From assembly GCA_023461495.1 (NCBI GenBank), contig JAEYLA010000177.1:1-14501 (forward strand): DNA of 14,501 nt, written 5' to 3'. Position 1 is the first letter of the stretch; each line of letters starts with the position of its first letter. The notes beneath the pieces are model-generated. The model saw only the letters and a list, made by a program, of their open reading frames with translations, searched no databases and had not been told where the DNA came from. The translations under genes were made by a program, and so were the position numbers. The stretch comes from Bacillota bacterium. GTDB taxonomy: Bacteria; Bacillota; Clostridia; Christensenellales; CAG-138. Of the stretch, positions 14,428 to 14,501 are shown in pieces.

Positions 14428-14501
14428 TCAGCCCTGGATGAAGGGCATGCCCATGAGGCTCAAGAGCTCCTTGGCTTCCTCGTCGCTCTTCGCGGTGGTC
14501 A
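14428..14501 (-). CDS. rplE: 50S ribosomal protein L5, C-terminal fragment
   Basis: The last 23 codons are visible, reading TTAKSDEEAKELLSLMGMPF and then IQG. This is the conserved C-terminus of L5, which binds 5S rRNA with L18. It stops with TGA, followed at once by an in-frame TAA. The gene continues beyond the window edge at 14501. Its place before rpsN fits the spc operon. Confidence 0.93.
   Translation of the reverse strand, partial: TTAKSDEEAKELLSLMGMPFIQG

Overview
The window is a chromosomal housekeeping region in which every supported gene lies on the minus strand, so transcription runs from high to low coordinates. It suggests a moderately GC-rich member of the Bacillota, most likely Clostridia. 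The evidence is the spc/alpha ribosomal gene order with a small KOW-domain gene between map and infA, rpsD placed between rpsK and rpoA, a zinc-ribbon (type Z) S14, strong AGGAGG-type ribosome binding sites, and a glutamate dehydrogenase nearly co-linear with the Clostridium symbiosum enzyme. Genus cannot be fixed from this window.

Region 1 (14501 down to about 4943) is the downstream half of the ribosomal protein supercluster: rplE (partial), rpsN, rpsH, rplF, rplR, rpsE, rpmD, rplO, secY, adk, map, KOW protein, infA, rpmJ, rpsM, rpsK, rpsD, rpoA, rplQ, then a strong intrinsic terminator. Most genes are 10-35 nt apart or overlap (rplO/secY TAATG, adk/map TGATG, map/KOW ATGA), as in one long transcript. 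Two gaps break the pattern. One is 289 nt between rpmJ and rpsM, filled with stable inverted repeats. The other is 132 nt between rpsD and rpoA, holding a GC-rich tetraloop hairpin. The products are ribosomal proteins, RNA polymerase alpha, initiation factor 1, the SecY channel, adenylate kinase and methionine aminopeptidase.

Region 2 (about 4942 down to 1) holds separately transcribed genes: a uracil-type NCS2 permease with its own promoter, structured leader and terminator; an unrecognised membrane-anchored extracytoplasmic protein; a hexameric glutamate dehydrogenase with a textbook promoter and terminator; a metallo-beta-lactamase-fold hydrolase with its own promoter; and the first codons of another gene, translationally coupled to the hydrolase and cut by the window edge.

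No CRISPR array, tRNA, rRNA, insertion sequence or phage gene was seen. The best candidates for something undescribed are the structured rpmJ-rpsM gap (a possible autoregulatory leader for the alpha operon, or an inserted repeat), the enlarged ribosomal protein L17, and a phased triple repeat upstream of the glutamate dehydrogenase promoter.
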